48,667 nucleotides of DNA from Podochytrium sp. JEL0797 (lineage: Eukaryota; Chytridiomycota; Chytridiomycetes; Chytridiales; Chytriomycetaceae). A program made the translations under genes and the position numbers. The stretch is taken from the NCBI GenBank assembly GCA_027596195.1, contig JADGJG010000080.1, forward strand, positions 1 to 48,667. The letters are read 5' to 3'. Below the pieces are notes generated by a model, which made no database searches, was not told the DNA's origin, and saw only the letters and a list, made by a program, of their open reading frames with translations. This document shows positions 1 to 10,300 of this stretch, piece by piece (the first letter of the stretch is position 1; each line of letters starts with the position of its first letter).

Positions 1-196
1 TATGCCAACGCCAACGGAAGATGAGTCATCTCTTTTTTTCTCAAAGATTTGCATATCTGACAATTCCGAAACGCGCTTCTTCTTCAAAAAATACAGTAGA
101 TAATTGGTTGCGAAACCAAATTATTAATATCGAAATTCAATACAAAAAGCGTGCCTGCCATGCATCGAAAACAAACAAAAAAAAATACACCCCAAA

Positions 197-789
197 ATGC
201 TTTCCGTACACCAACCGCCGCAGCACCACACGGAAGCCCGCGCAGCACAGGATGCCGTGGCCACCACACCCGTCCCCACAAGTAGCGAAATCAACCAGAC
301 CTTCCAGGTCGTGGCGTATTTTACGCAAACAGGGCAGGTGCGCCAAGCAATCGATATTCTCAAGGAATTCATGGACAGAGTCGTGGTGCATGTCGAGGCA
401 CTGGGTCTGGCACACTCGAGGTGCGGTCGCGTGTGTGCTTAACCCCTTGCGTGTGTAACTACTAATCTTGAATACATCACAGGCCGCACCAAGCAACCAA
501 CCCAAACTCCATCTACAACTCGCTGCCAACACCTCCCTCTGCCATCGTCCCCAACACGACCCTGTTTTGGAACCAAGTGAACGTGCTGTTTCTGAGGCTG
601 CTGGTGGCGCTGCGCGCGCAACACACGGTCGCCGCCGATTGGGACTGGATCCACGAAAACGTGATGGGGTGGGCCGAGAATCTGCGCTGGTTTGGCCTGG
701 TGGATTACGAGCTCGGGTTCTGGGCACAGGATATTGTGAAGGCGATTCAGGCCGGAAAGGCCATGTCGGCAGCGTCAACACGAAAATGA
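197..789 (+). CDS. Unrecognised small protein, two exons
   Basis: Two exons, 197-420 and 483-789, give about 176 aa. The 62-nt intron starts GTGCGG, has a TACTAAT branch-like box near 460 and ends at AG 481-482. The phase-2 junction restores one continuous frame. The N-terminus (about 30 residues) is polar and Pro/Gln rich. The rest looks helical, with a Trp-rich stretch in the second exon (FWNQVNVLFLRLL, then several W residues). There is no signal peptide, membrane span or catalytic motif that I can name. The gene converges on the Ca3427-like gene 87 nt away. I do not recognise the family; a subunit of a larger nuclear complex is possible but unsupported. Splicing is well supported by frame and branch site; function is unknown. 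Confidence 0.6.
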
Positions 790-875
790 ATGCCAACGAA
801 ATTTTTATTCTTTAACGCTATTTATTAAAGATAAACTTATATTGTCCTTCCTTGAACGAAAAACGCAAACGCGAA

Positions 876-1924
876 TCACAACCTCAACCGCTCCTCGGCA
901 ACGTCCTTCTCCTCCCCAACAACCCCAGCACTCTTCAACGCCCCCAAACACCTCTTCACAGCCTCCAAATCCACCTTCCCACACTCCCCTTCAAACTCAA
1001 CAGTCCCAAACCAACTCTCGACATCCCCGCAAGAATACCCAAACCGATCCACAATCTCCTGCACAATCCCGTCCGCAACCCCACCCTCGGGGGAATACAC
1101 TTTGTCCCGAATCGCCGTCGAAACCGCGTCCAAAAAGTCTCGCACGCGGTCCCGTCCCTCCTGGGTTTCAACAACAGCGTCTCGGACTGCAAACAAGAAA
1201 CTCGGCCACTCGGGCGTCACGCTGCCGAGGACGCTCAATTCGCCGGAATCGACATACTTTTTGGTTGTGAATCGTTCCCAGAGGAATGCGTCCGTCGTGC
1301 CAGTGGCAATGCCCGCGCGGAGCCCAGAAATGTCGTTTTGTTGGATGAATTCGAATGGGGCGGTCGTGGTCGTTGGGGTAGGGGTGGAGGGTGGGGTGGG
1401 GATCACGAAGGGGATTAAGTGCGATCCAGAACCGAATCTCTGAGTAATAAATTGGGTTACAAACCAACAGAAGATAACAAGTTGGCGATAAGGGTTCCGC
1501 GCAATCACACACATACCGAGATTCCAATCCTCTTCCCCCTAACCAAATGTGCCGCATTCTCCTCTTCTTTCACCCCTTCAAAAGCCCCACCCTCCCGCAC
1601 AGCCTCGGGGTGCACAACTACACTCCAAGTCAACGAACTCTTGGTCAACCCGCCGACAATGCGAAACCCCGCGTTGTCCCCTTCATTCGCCAAAGCAGCC
1701 ACAAGTCCCTCCGTGAGTCCGACGCAGAGGTCGATTTCGCCCGTGCCAAGACGTTTGAGCATCTGTCCCGTTCCGCCGGGACACGAGATGATGCGGAAGG
1801 GCCCGTGGTGTGGGTGGGCGTGGTAGAAGGGGATAGAGAAGTGTTCGGGAACGCAGCCGAGGGTCAGAGGAGGAAGGTGGTTGGAGGGAGCGCTGGTGAT
1901 CGTGGAGGCGGTGGAAGTGACCAT
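876..1924 (-). CDS. Ca3427-like periplasmic-binding-fold protein
   Basis: The exons are 1924-1517 and 1439-876, with a phase-0 junction and a 77-nt intron, giving about 323 aa. The N-terminal part matches the fungal Ca3427-like PBP2 family: LTLGCVPEHFS, then a glycine-rich SCPGGTG loop, then GEIDLCVGLTEG, and IGISRFGSGSH across the splice junction. Family members have the two-lobed fold of bacterial solute-binding proteins but are cytosolic fungal proteins of unclear ligand. An in-frame ATG at 2035 would add 37 residues. I prefer 1924 because the family core normally begins soon after the start and 2035 leaves only 42 nt to the upstream NAC-beta stop. Resemblance to NMT1/thiamine-precursor proteins is possible, but the EHFS and GLTEG signatures favour Ca3427. 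Confidence 0.8.
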
Positions 1925-2077
1925 GTTTTGGGCGAAAATTCGAAACGAGATTTTCCCCGATGGCATTGCGATTTCCAAATTCAGCATGGCTTGAGAAAGG
2001 CAGTCTTTTATTTCATCACTCATCGACACACGCAAACAAACCGCTCACTCCCTCCCACCATCCCATCCTCCCCAAAT

Positions 2078-2751
2078 TTACTCAAAGTTCTCGCTATCGG
2101 AAGAAAAAAAATATCAGCAAACCCCACGCCGCACTACACCCCGCAAACCCGAAAAAAGAAATACTCACACAAGCTCGGGAACATCATCGTCGTTCGACCC
2201 AGCAGCGGCGGACGAAGATCCGGCAGCAGCCTGCTGCTGGAACGCGGCAGCCATCTGTCTCAACTGGTTGAGCGAGTCGGCTCCGAGCTGGGGCAAGATG
2301 CCCGGCACGAGCTCAGTGAGGTCCTTCTTTGTGGGTGCTCCGGAGATGACGATGGTGTTGTTCTCGACAGAGGCAGAGACTGTGTGCAGAGAGAGGGCGG
2401 AGAGGAAATTAGAACGGCAACCTAAATAGATGCGAACAAAGTCCCTGCCGACACCCCTCACGCCCGTTCCAAGCTAACCGAGGCAGAAGCAAAAGCACCA
2501 GCACAAAAAAAAAACCAAAACTCACCCTTGGGCGCAACAAAGTGCAACACGGATCCATCCTCCTTGAACATGTTGATCTCCTCAATCCCAGGCAAACTCT
2601 GGGCATTCAACTTTTTCAAGGCCGCCTCGAGCTTCTTGCCGTCGGATCCGGCCGTTTTGACAGGCTTAGTGACCTTGCGGCGCGGGGTTCCTTTGCCTCC
2701 GATACGGCTGGCAGACTGGGCTTGCAATTTGGCGAGTTTCTCGGGGTTCAT
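2078..2751 (-). CDS. EGD1: Nascent polypeptide-associated complex subunit beta (BTF3/Egd1)
   Basis: The three coding exons are 2751-2526, 2379-2169 and 2093-2078, giving 150 aa, the usual length. NAC-beta binds ribosomes and shields nascent chains together with NAC-alpha. The N-terminal basic stretch ([10 protein letters not shown]) is the ribosome-binding region. The NAC domain follows, with [11 protein letters not shown] and [13 protein letters not shown]. The first junction splits a valine codon ([10 protein letters not shown]). The second intron uses the strong donor GTGAGT at 2168, and a 16-nt last exon adds VENFE-stop, matching the conserved eukaryotic tail (PxLVENF). Reading through this donor would end the protein at DDDVPELV. 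A 5' UTR intron ending CACAG just before the ATG is possible. Confidence 0.93.
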
Positions 2752-3715
2752 TTTTTGGATCTGTGGTTGGTTGGACTGGTGTGAGAAATTGCATGACAAG
2801 AGAGGTGAGCGGGAGACAAGGAGGGAGAGGGGGGATTTCCGGGTATCTCAACATCCCATTGCATTGGCTCGTTTGATCAAACGTATCGATTCGCAATCCG
2901 ACATCCCCACGCCGTGTGCCAATTCGTGGTTGGACAGTTTTCGTAGTTTAATCCCCGAGGTCAATATATCGATCGCTCTGCTCCCCCTCCCCCCCACACG
3001 CAAGCCGCTACACGGAGCCATCACTGCAGTCCGTCTGTCACCACTCCCTAGCGCATCCTCCGCTATGCGCGAGAACAGTGCGGACAGTTCATCACTCGTC
3101 GCTCGTCGCTAATAGCGACATGGGCACAGGCAGTGAGACATGGTCAGACTTCCAAATCTGTCTTCCAAAATGCAAACGGCAGCGCGGTTTGGCCATGTGA
3201 ATTGGATAGATATTTTTTGGCCGTGACCAAAGTGACCATATAGATAGTGGTGACTGCGCATTGCATTCGCTGCACTGCATCGATGGGGTGTGTGCGAGGT
3301 GGTGGGTGTTGGAGGAGGATGGTCATATCTCCGGAGGTCGGTTTCGCAGTGGGGAGGGGGGGGCAGAGGGGGTGCAAACGAGTGCGGAGGAGCCAGGCGG
3401 GACATGCACTCACGGATTTTTTCTGGAGAGGGAAAAAGGAAAAAAACGAGACTTTTGGCAAAACGGTGGGACGAGAGAGAGGGGGGGGGGCAAGTGGTAT
3501 GTAAGGGGGGAATGGGAGCAAAGTAGTGTGAAAGGGAACGGAAATGGGATCAAGAGCACGTGTGTGGGAAGGAAACAGGTTGGTGTGCAGGGAACTTCCA
3601 CCAAGACTTTCATCAATTCACGCAAAACAGACGATATTCATGAATGGATACACGCTTAACGTGAAAGGAGTGAGCCAGAAAAGCGCGTCCGAAACAAGGC
3701 AACTTTTTTGCAAAA
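2752..3715. other. Intergenic region without a recognised gene
   Basis: About 960 nt lie between the divergent NAC-beta and RING genes. Open frames here are short, overlap on both strands and show no family resemblance. The 3280-3500 part is strongly purine/G rich on the plus strand, with G runs of 7-10. I see no tRNA-like fold or conserved RNA. It presumably holds both promoters and the 5' UTRs. Confidence 0.55.
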
Positions 3716-5691
3716 ATGGGCACCCCCAAATCAAAACGAATGTTCTTGCCCACAACCTCCCTCGCCACTGAAGCCCTCAAGCACCTCGTTGCCCCGCTGC
3801 TCGACCCAAATGCAACCCACAAACACAAACCGGCCTCCTCCTCAAACGACCACTGCGCAACGTGCCTCCTGACCGACTACGTTCAACGGCTCGAGGCCCA
3901 ATTGCTGCAACACGACGCAGTTCCCAAAATCGATCCAGACCAGCAACGCGCCTCTCTCTCCTGCGGTAAACACAACTTTGTTTCCATTTCCACTTATCCT
4001 CCGTGAAACCCAAACTAAACAAAAAAAAATAAAAACAAACAAAACCAGCCATCTGCGTCGACCTCCTCCAATCCCCACAAATCCTCGCCTGCGGCCACTC
4101 CTTCTGCTTCTCCTGCATACACGCCTGGTTCGCGTCAATCCCGCAAAAGTCAAAACGATGCTGCCCAACCTGCCGCCTCCTCTGCTCCACCCAACCCTCC
4201 CTCAACCTTGCCCTCACCGATCAAATCGACTCTTTTATCCAACTCCACATACGCGACCCCGTCGACCGTGCCGCGCAGGTTTCCCAGCGTGCGGTGGCGG
4301 ATGAAAAGTATCGACGCTTGGTGAAGCCATGGAGTGTTTTGTTTCCCGAACGAGGCAGCGGCGGCGAAAAGCGATGGGATGAAGAAGATGGAGTGTATCG
4401 GTGTGGAAAGTGTAATTGGGAGGTGGCAGGACATGCGTGCACGAATTGTGGCCAAGTGTTTATGGACGACGAGGACGAAGAGGATGAACAAGAGTTTGAG
4501 GAGTTGCCTGATGGTGACGAGGAGGAGGGGAATACGGAGGGTAGTGGTTCCGATTCCGCTGAGCAAGACGATTCGGACCGTTCGTTGGATGACTCGCAAG
4601 ATTCCGAAGACGCGTCCCACTCGGATCGTGACCCCGATGACGACGACCAAGACGAACAAGACTCCGATATGGACGGTTTTGTCGTGCACTCTGATGGCGA
4701 CGACGAACCGGATCCTTCCTCTTCCTCCCGTCGCCGTCGCCGAGGGCGTCCCGATGTAATCGATTTAACTCGCCCGAAAAAGCGATCCACCACCACCGTC
4801 ATCCTCGACTCGGACTCGGAAGACGAAACTCAAGACCCTGCAGACTCCAATGACTGGGCCACAGAGGACGAGGACGACGAAGGCGACAACACGAACAAGT
4901 CTTCTACCGTCCACAACCCATTCGACCCGGAAAGTGAACAAGACTCGGACTCTGAAAATGAGCATATGCGGGATCAACAGCCCCGCCACCGCCGCACCAC
5001 CACCACGAAACGCCGCAGCGGCGCTGGTGGGAGCAGACGTCGCGCGACCGTTTTGATGGAGGATTCCGACGAGTCTTGCGATGATGGCGAGAAGGAGGAG
5101 GTGGATGAGGACAACAGCGGCGAGTCGGATGGGGATAGTATCGATCGAGAACTGTCGTCGCGTCGGCGTCATCAAAACAAAAAAGCGAGGGTGCAGCGCG
5201 ATGGTGGTGGGAGCAGAGGTGTCAAGAAGCGGGCGAGGGATGATTTGTCTTGTGATGACGAGGATGGGGAGGAAGAGGAAGATGACGAGAGCGAGGTTGT
5301 GGAAGAGCCTCCTCGCGTAGCGAAGCCATCTGCTGCGGGTGGTGGTGGCAAGAAGGCAGCGACAACAACAACGTCGCCGAAACGGAAGCGAAAGCTTGTC
5401 GAATCATCGAGCGAGGACGAGTTGGAGGATGAGAAGCTCGTGAAACATGGTGGCAAGAAACAACGCGGTCACGGCGGTGCGGGCGAGGAGTCGTCAAAGA
5501 CCAAGAGGGGTGGTGGGGGTGAGGAGGGGAAGGGGAAGGTGTCCAAGAGGGCTGTTGCGGCGACTGAGGCTGAAGAGGAAGAGAAGCCGGAAGGTGCTCA
5601 TCACGACGCGAAACGTCGGAAAGTTGTGGTTGTCACGGATTCGGCGGACGAGGAAGATTCCGACGACGAGCCGTTCAAGTGGGAGATTTGA
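3716..5691 (+). CDS. RING-finger E3 ligase-like protein with SIM-like motifs (STUbL candidate)
   Basis: The exons are 3716-3965 and 4049-5691, giving 630 aa. The phase-1 intron falls between the first two RING cysteines. A complete C3HC4 RING is visible: C83, C86, C98, H100, C103, C106, C122, C125. A zinc-ribbon-like CxxC pair follows (C202, C205, C214, C217). The remaining 400 residues are acidic, Ser/Asp rich and probably disordered, with basic patches. Hydrophobic cores beside acidic or serine stretches look like SUMO-interacting motifs: VIDLT at 320-324, VILDSDSEDE from 334, VLMEDSDE from 418 and VVVVTDSADEED from 609. This suggests a nuclear SUMO-targeted ubiquitin ligase, but with RING and SIM order reversed relative to RNF4. 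TDG, a SUMO-regulated repair enzyme, follows 125 nt downstream. RING assignment is firm; STUbL function is inference. Confidence 0.8.
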
Positions 5692-5816
5692 GATGCAAGA
5701 ATGACTGCTCTTAATTTGTCTATCTTTTTTCAAGGCGCATTGAGGCCCCAAAACAAAAGCCTCTTCCAAAAACCTTTGCTGCGGACTCGATCGCTTTGTT
5801 TTTTTGTGTTTCGAAA

Positions 5817-6818
5817 ATGCTCCGCCACTTTGCCAACGAGTCGGCCAGCACCGGCGATATGGCCGTGTTCGCAGCAGCAGCGAATGCAGCGCCGCCCAGG
5901 GCGCCTAGCCGAAAGCGTGCCAGAGACCTAGCCAAGGAGAGCGGCCCTGTAGAGGACACTGCCCGCGATCGCCTGGATTCCGAGGATCTCAACTGGGATC
6001 CGTCCATTCTCAAGCACGAAGAGGATGTGGACAACAAGGACCAGGTACTAAACAACAACCAAGGACCATGCAACGACAAGGTCTCGCCCGCCCGCAAGAA
6101 GCGCACCGCCGCCTCGTCCAAGATCGCCTTCTTCCCGCACCTCAACGAGCTGCCCGAAACCCTGGCTCCGAATCTCATTTGCATCTTTGTGGGCATCAAT
6201 CCCGGCGTCAAGACGGCCGAGACGGGCCATGCCTATGCCCATAAATCAAACTGGTTTTGGAAACTGCTGTTCTCCGGCGGATGCACGGACCGGCTGCTCC
6301 CGGCCACGTACGACCGCGACATGCCGCGCCTCTACTCGCTCGGCCTGACCAATCTCGTTGCGCGGCCCACGGCGAACCAGACCCAGCTGAGTCTGCAGGA
6401 GAAACGCGATGGGGCGCCGATTCTTGCTGCCAAGATTCGCGCGCACAAGCCCGAGAGCGTGGTGTTTGTTGGGAAGGACATTTGGAAGATCTTCCACAAG
6501 GAATACTTTGGCGTCGAGATGGACGAAAAGAGCTTTGAGTTTGGATGGCAGGTGCTGCCCGTGACGAAGGCCGACGTGTTGATTGGAAACAAGGCGGTCA
6601 AGGGGGATGAGGAATCTGCTGAACGCGAGGACAATGGTTCCGAGTGGAAAGGCGCAAAGGTGTTTGTTTCATTCAGCACGTCAGGGCTTGTGTCCTTCTC
6701 GCCCGACTTTAAGCGCAAAGTGTGGGCTGAATTGGGCGTGTTTGTGAACGAACGAAGGGCTGCGAGGGGAGAAGCGTGTCCCAAAGAACCGTTCGAGATC
6801 GATGAAACGCGACTTTGA
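5817..6818 (+). CDS. G/T(U) mismatch-specific thymine/uracil DNA glycosylase (TDG/MUG/Thp1 family)
   Basis: A single exon of 333 aa. TDG enzymes cut thymine or uracil from G:T/G:U pairs in base-excision repair. The catalytic motif IFVGINPG carries the expected Asn (N128). Family blocks NWFWKLLFSGG, LTNLVARPTANQ, VVFVGKDIWKIF and EFGWQ follow in order. The second active-site region is FVSFSTSGLVSFSP, diverged from the MPSSSAR loop of animals. The first 100 residues are a basic, low-complexity tail as in eukaryotic TDGs. I chose ATG 5817 (MLRHF); an in-frame ATG at 5816-21 lies upstream at 5796 but is preceded by little room after the RING stop. It lies in tandem with the RING gene upstream and the CoA-binding gene 31 nt downstream. 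Confidence 0.92.
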   Translation: MLRHFANESASTGDMAVFAAAANAAPPRAPSRKRARDLAKESGPVEDTARDRLDSEDLNWDPSILKHEEDVDNKDQVLNNNQGPCNDKVSPARKKRTAASSKIAFFPHLNELPETLAPNLICIFVGINPGVKTAETGHAYAHKSNWFWKLLFSGGCTDRLLPATYDRDMPRLYSLGLTNLVARPTANQTQLSLQEKRDGAPILAAKIRAHKPESVVFVGKDIWKIFHKEYFGVEMDEKSFEFGWQVLPVTKADVLIGNKAVKGDEESAEREDNGSEWKGAKVFVSFSTSGLVSFSPDFKRKVWAELGVFVNERRAARGEACPKEPFEIDETRL

Positions 6819-6849
6819 GGGGATTATTCCAGGATTTTTTTTTTAAAAA

Positions 6850-7317
6850 ATGCAAACTACGTTTTTCCAAAAGACGAAGTTTGCAGTTGTCGGCGCTTCC
6901 GCCGATCGCGCCAAGTACGGCAACCAAGTCCTTCAATGGTACCTCAGTCGCCAATTGGCTGTGACGCCAGTCAACCCCGTGAGTGCTAGCGTTTGTTTGG
7001 ATCTCATTCCTGAACGATGCCTCCAGAAATCCGAAACCATCGAATCTGTTCAATGCGTCAAGTCAATCAACGAGCTTGACAGTCCTTCGCAGTACTCTCT
7101 GTCCTTGATCGTGCCCCCCGCCGTCACGCTTTCGATAATGCGCGAAGCCAAATCTCTCGGAATTACGAATCTGTGGCTGCAGCCCGGATGCGAAAATAGC
7201 GAAGTGTTTGAACTGGTTAAGGAGTGGAAGGACGCGAATGCGAGGATGAATGTAATTTTGGGAGGGCCATGCATTCTCGTCGAAGGAGATGCGGCGAGAA
7301 GCTCTTCCCATTTATAA
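6850..7317 (+). CDS. CoA-binding domain protein (CoA_binding_2, YccU-like)
   Basis: The likely exons are 6850-6978 and 7027-7317, giving 139 aa, typical of this Rossmann-fold family. AVVGASADRAKYGNQVL is the nucleotide-binding loop, followed by VTPVNP, then VPPAVTLSIMREA and the family signature LWLQPGCEN. The ligand is probably CoA or a related nucleotide; the cellular role is not established for fungal members. The 48-nt segment 6979-7026 starts GTGAGT and ends CCAG. It is in frame and stop-free, so the unspliced frame is also open. I treat it as an intron because the family reads VNPK directly and the segment has no counterpart. The stop lies 13 nt from the convergent CFAP47 stop. Confidence 0.85.
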   Translation: MQTTFFQKTKFAVVGASADRAKYGNQVLQWYLSRQLAVTPVNPVSASVCLDLIPERCLQKSETIESVQCVKSINELDSPSQYSLSLIVPPAVTLSIMREAKSLGITNLWLQPGCENSEVFELVKEWKDANARMNVILGGPCILVEGDAARSSSHL

Positions 7318-7330
7318 ATCAATAAATAGT

Positions 7331-10300
7331 TTAATGGAGTTTTAAGCTGGCATTCTCTGCCAAAAAGTTGCGCTTTGGTTTCGCCGGTTTCTTCTTTTTG
7401 GATTCCACCAACGCGGGCAGTAGGACGCTCTTGGTTCTCTCAGGAGCCGCTGAAGGGTTCCTACTCGCAGGAGTGGCTCCCCGCACTTCGTAGCTCCACG
7501 AAATATCGTCGCACTATTTCGAAGTTCGTGTGAGTCGAGTGGCGAGGAGTAAAAAACTAAAAACGCGTGCGACACTCACCTCAATCACCAACGTCCCCAC
7601 CAACGCCTTCCCATAACTCGAAGCCTTATACCCCACCACAAACATATTATCATTCGGGCCCTTCATGCCCTCGGGCCATAATGTGCCCTGCATCGGCGCG
7701 ACACTGAACTCGGGCGCCGAAGGTGCCACGAAAAACGCGCGAAACTTTCTCGCATGGTCGGCCGAGTTTTTGAGACGGAATGAAACGGCCGAGAGTTTGT
7801 TGATGGAGCCTTCAATCACGATCGTGTCGTCCACGAGAGGGGGTAGCGCAATGAAGCTGATGGGGAAACGCCAGCGACCGCCTGTGGCAGTTTGGTGGAT
7901 GGAGAAGAGGATGCTCGCGTTGCCGGGTTTGTTGGGCGAATAAGAGACCTGGGTTTTGTTTTTGAGTGTCCGAGAATGCAATGCAAACGCGCGAGAAAGG
8001 AATATGCTTACAGAAAACTTCAGCGCCAACCCTTCCTCCTGCAACTCCTTCACATCGATCAACTTGATTACAGCGCATTGCTTCACGTTGTCTTTCGTAA
8101 TGCTCGTGACCGATACCACGTCCATGCTGCAATCCAAGATTTTGTTCCATTCTTCAATCGTGCGTAATTCGGCAGCCGCTTCTTCCACGTCAAAATTGAA
8201 TTCGTTGAGGATGATTTCGTGTGTCGTGTTGAGGGTTTCACGCGTTCTGCATTCAAAGTATTTTGGAATCGTTGGGACAGGCGCGTCGGGAAGTCCCTGA
8301 AGAAAAGATGAAGGGAGTTTAGGATATTGAACGATTCCCAAAACAGAATACCCAAAACTCACCATGATTGGATAAATCCACCTCAATTGGCCCATCTCCA
8401 CCAAAATCGTAGCCGCCCTTCCACTCATCTTCTGTGGCGTATACGTGAACGGAATATCCAACGTATCCAATCCCGCCACACTATGCTTCGCCTTCCTACT
8501 CAACATCAACACAAACTCCTGATCTTCCCCAGCCGACGCCGATTTCCCTTGCACCTGTACAACACCCCCATCCCCAATCACGACCTCCTCCTCCTCGACT
8601 ATCTTGACCGTCACAGGGATCGGATCCACCAACGGATTCACAAACGAAATCACAGCCGTCGTGGACTTGCGTAGGACCGAGCGCACCGTCACATCCGCCA
8701 TGGGTTCGGGCATTTCCCCGCGTCCTTCGAGGTGGAATGCAAACGTTCCAATCACGGGACTCATGACACTCACGACAGCCGTGCTTGGTTGAGTGAGAGA
8801 GGATGGCCAAAATAGAACTTGGACTTGCGCGCGTTCGAGCGGTTTCAGGGAAAGTGAGAGCGTGGGTGGTACTTTGCGTTGACGCACTTGAGTGAGGAGG
8901 TTCAGAGGAGGCGGGGGTGGCGATGTTGTCAGTCCATTGCCGCCTGCGGTGGGAGGAGGAGGGATGAGCTGGAAGTCTTGCGTGTTGGAGAGGACGAGTT
9001 GGATGGTGACTTCCGAGTTGATGGGGTTGGCGAGGAACAGGGATTGGATAGCGCATTTTCCCAGTGGGGCGGACAACGCGGGAACGATGGTAGGGGCGGG
9101 TTCCATCGCTTCGAGATTCAATTCGTACCAGAATTCGCCGATTTCGTCGTTGTTGAAGATGAGGCTGCCGGTGCTCTTTTTCCCGAGCACTAAAACAGTT
9201 GCGGAAGGGAAGCATTGTGAGAATTGAGAGAGAGAAATATTGTCAAGAGAGACAGACAGAAGGGGGGCAATAACTTACAAGGGGCATACGTCAACAAATA
9301 TGTCTCCTCACTATTGGCTTGAATCCGAATCTCCTTGTCTCCCACCAACCCTTCACCCACTATCCCCACCTGATACACCATCTCCTTTTCAAAGGGGTTT
9401 ACAATTACAATGTCCGCCACCACAGCTGTCCGCGCAGTTGTTTTCATGGACACGACTTCAATGCAAGGCGACGGCTGCACCTGTAGGCTCAATATAAACC
9501 AAATATACGATTGGTCTAGTCGGTTGACAAACGTCACGAGTTGAAGGTGCGTTCCGACTTTGATGGGGCGGAATTGGATTGAGTGGCGTGTGGTGGAGCG
9601 AGCAGGGACAACGAGGGTAGGGTTCGTTGCGAAATTGGGGAGGTCCGTGAGAACATCATATTCGATGTCTTGGTCGGTTGAATTATGGAGCAGGAATGAC
9701 TCGGTCACCTAAGGGAGTAACAATGTGGGGAATTTGCGTAAGAACAACTCTCAAGTTTGCAACTTCAAAAGCGACAAAGCCTACCGTTTCTCGCGCAATG
9801 CATTCAATCTCTCTGCTCTCTTCTGGCAACGGCTCTTGTCCGATGCCGCGCAAATGGTAAATGTACTTTTGTGCCGTTTGCATATTGGACAAAGTCAACA
9901 AGCCAGAAGTTTCACCGGCCTTGTTTGGACAGAATGACAACGTGTAAAACGATGTTTGACGCGATTTCGCAGTGATGCTTGAGGTTCCACTGAAGTGGGT
10001 CCCTTCAATCGTGGCCTGTTTGCAACACGCTTAGCCGTCACTTGATGACGCAAACGTACAATACCTTGATGGACCAGTCTTCATCCGTTTTGTTCACAAT
10101 CGGGATTTCCTGAGACAACGTTTGACGTGCCGGAGTTTGAAACTCCAAATCGGCTTTGGACCCCTCCGAAATAGCGACCCCGTGGATTTTGAACATTCGC
10201 ACATCTGGAACGTCCAAACATGTCAAAATAACTTTGCAGGAGTATTTGCCGGGTGCCTGATATTTTTTTCTTCAAATTTTAGTTTTTCACTGACGACAAT

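Noticed and set aside
3247..3659. Several overlapping G/R-rich open frames in the 2.8-3.7 kb gap.
   Set aside because: Purine-rich low complexity, open on several frames, without domain, splice or start support.
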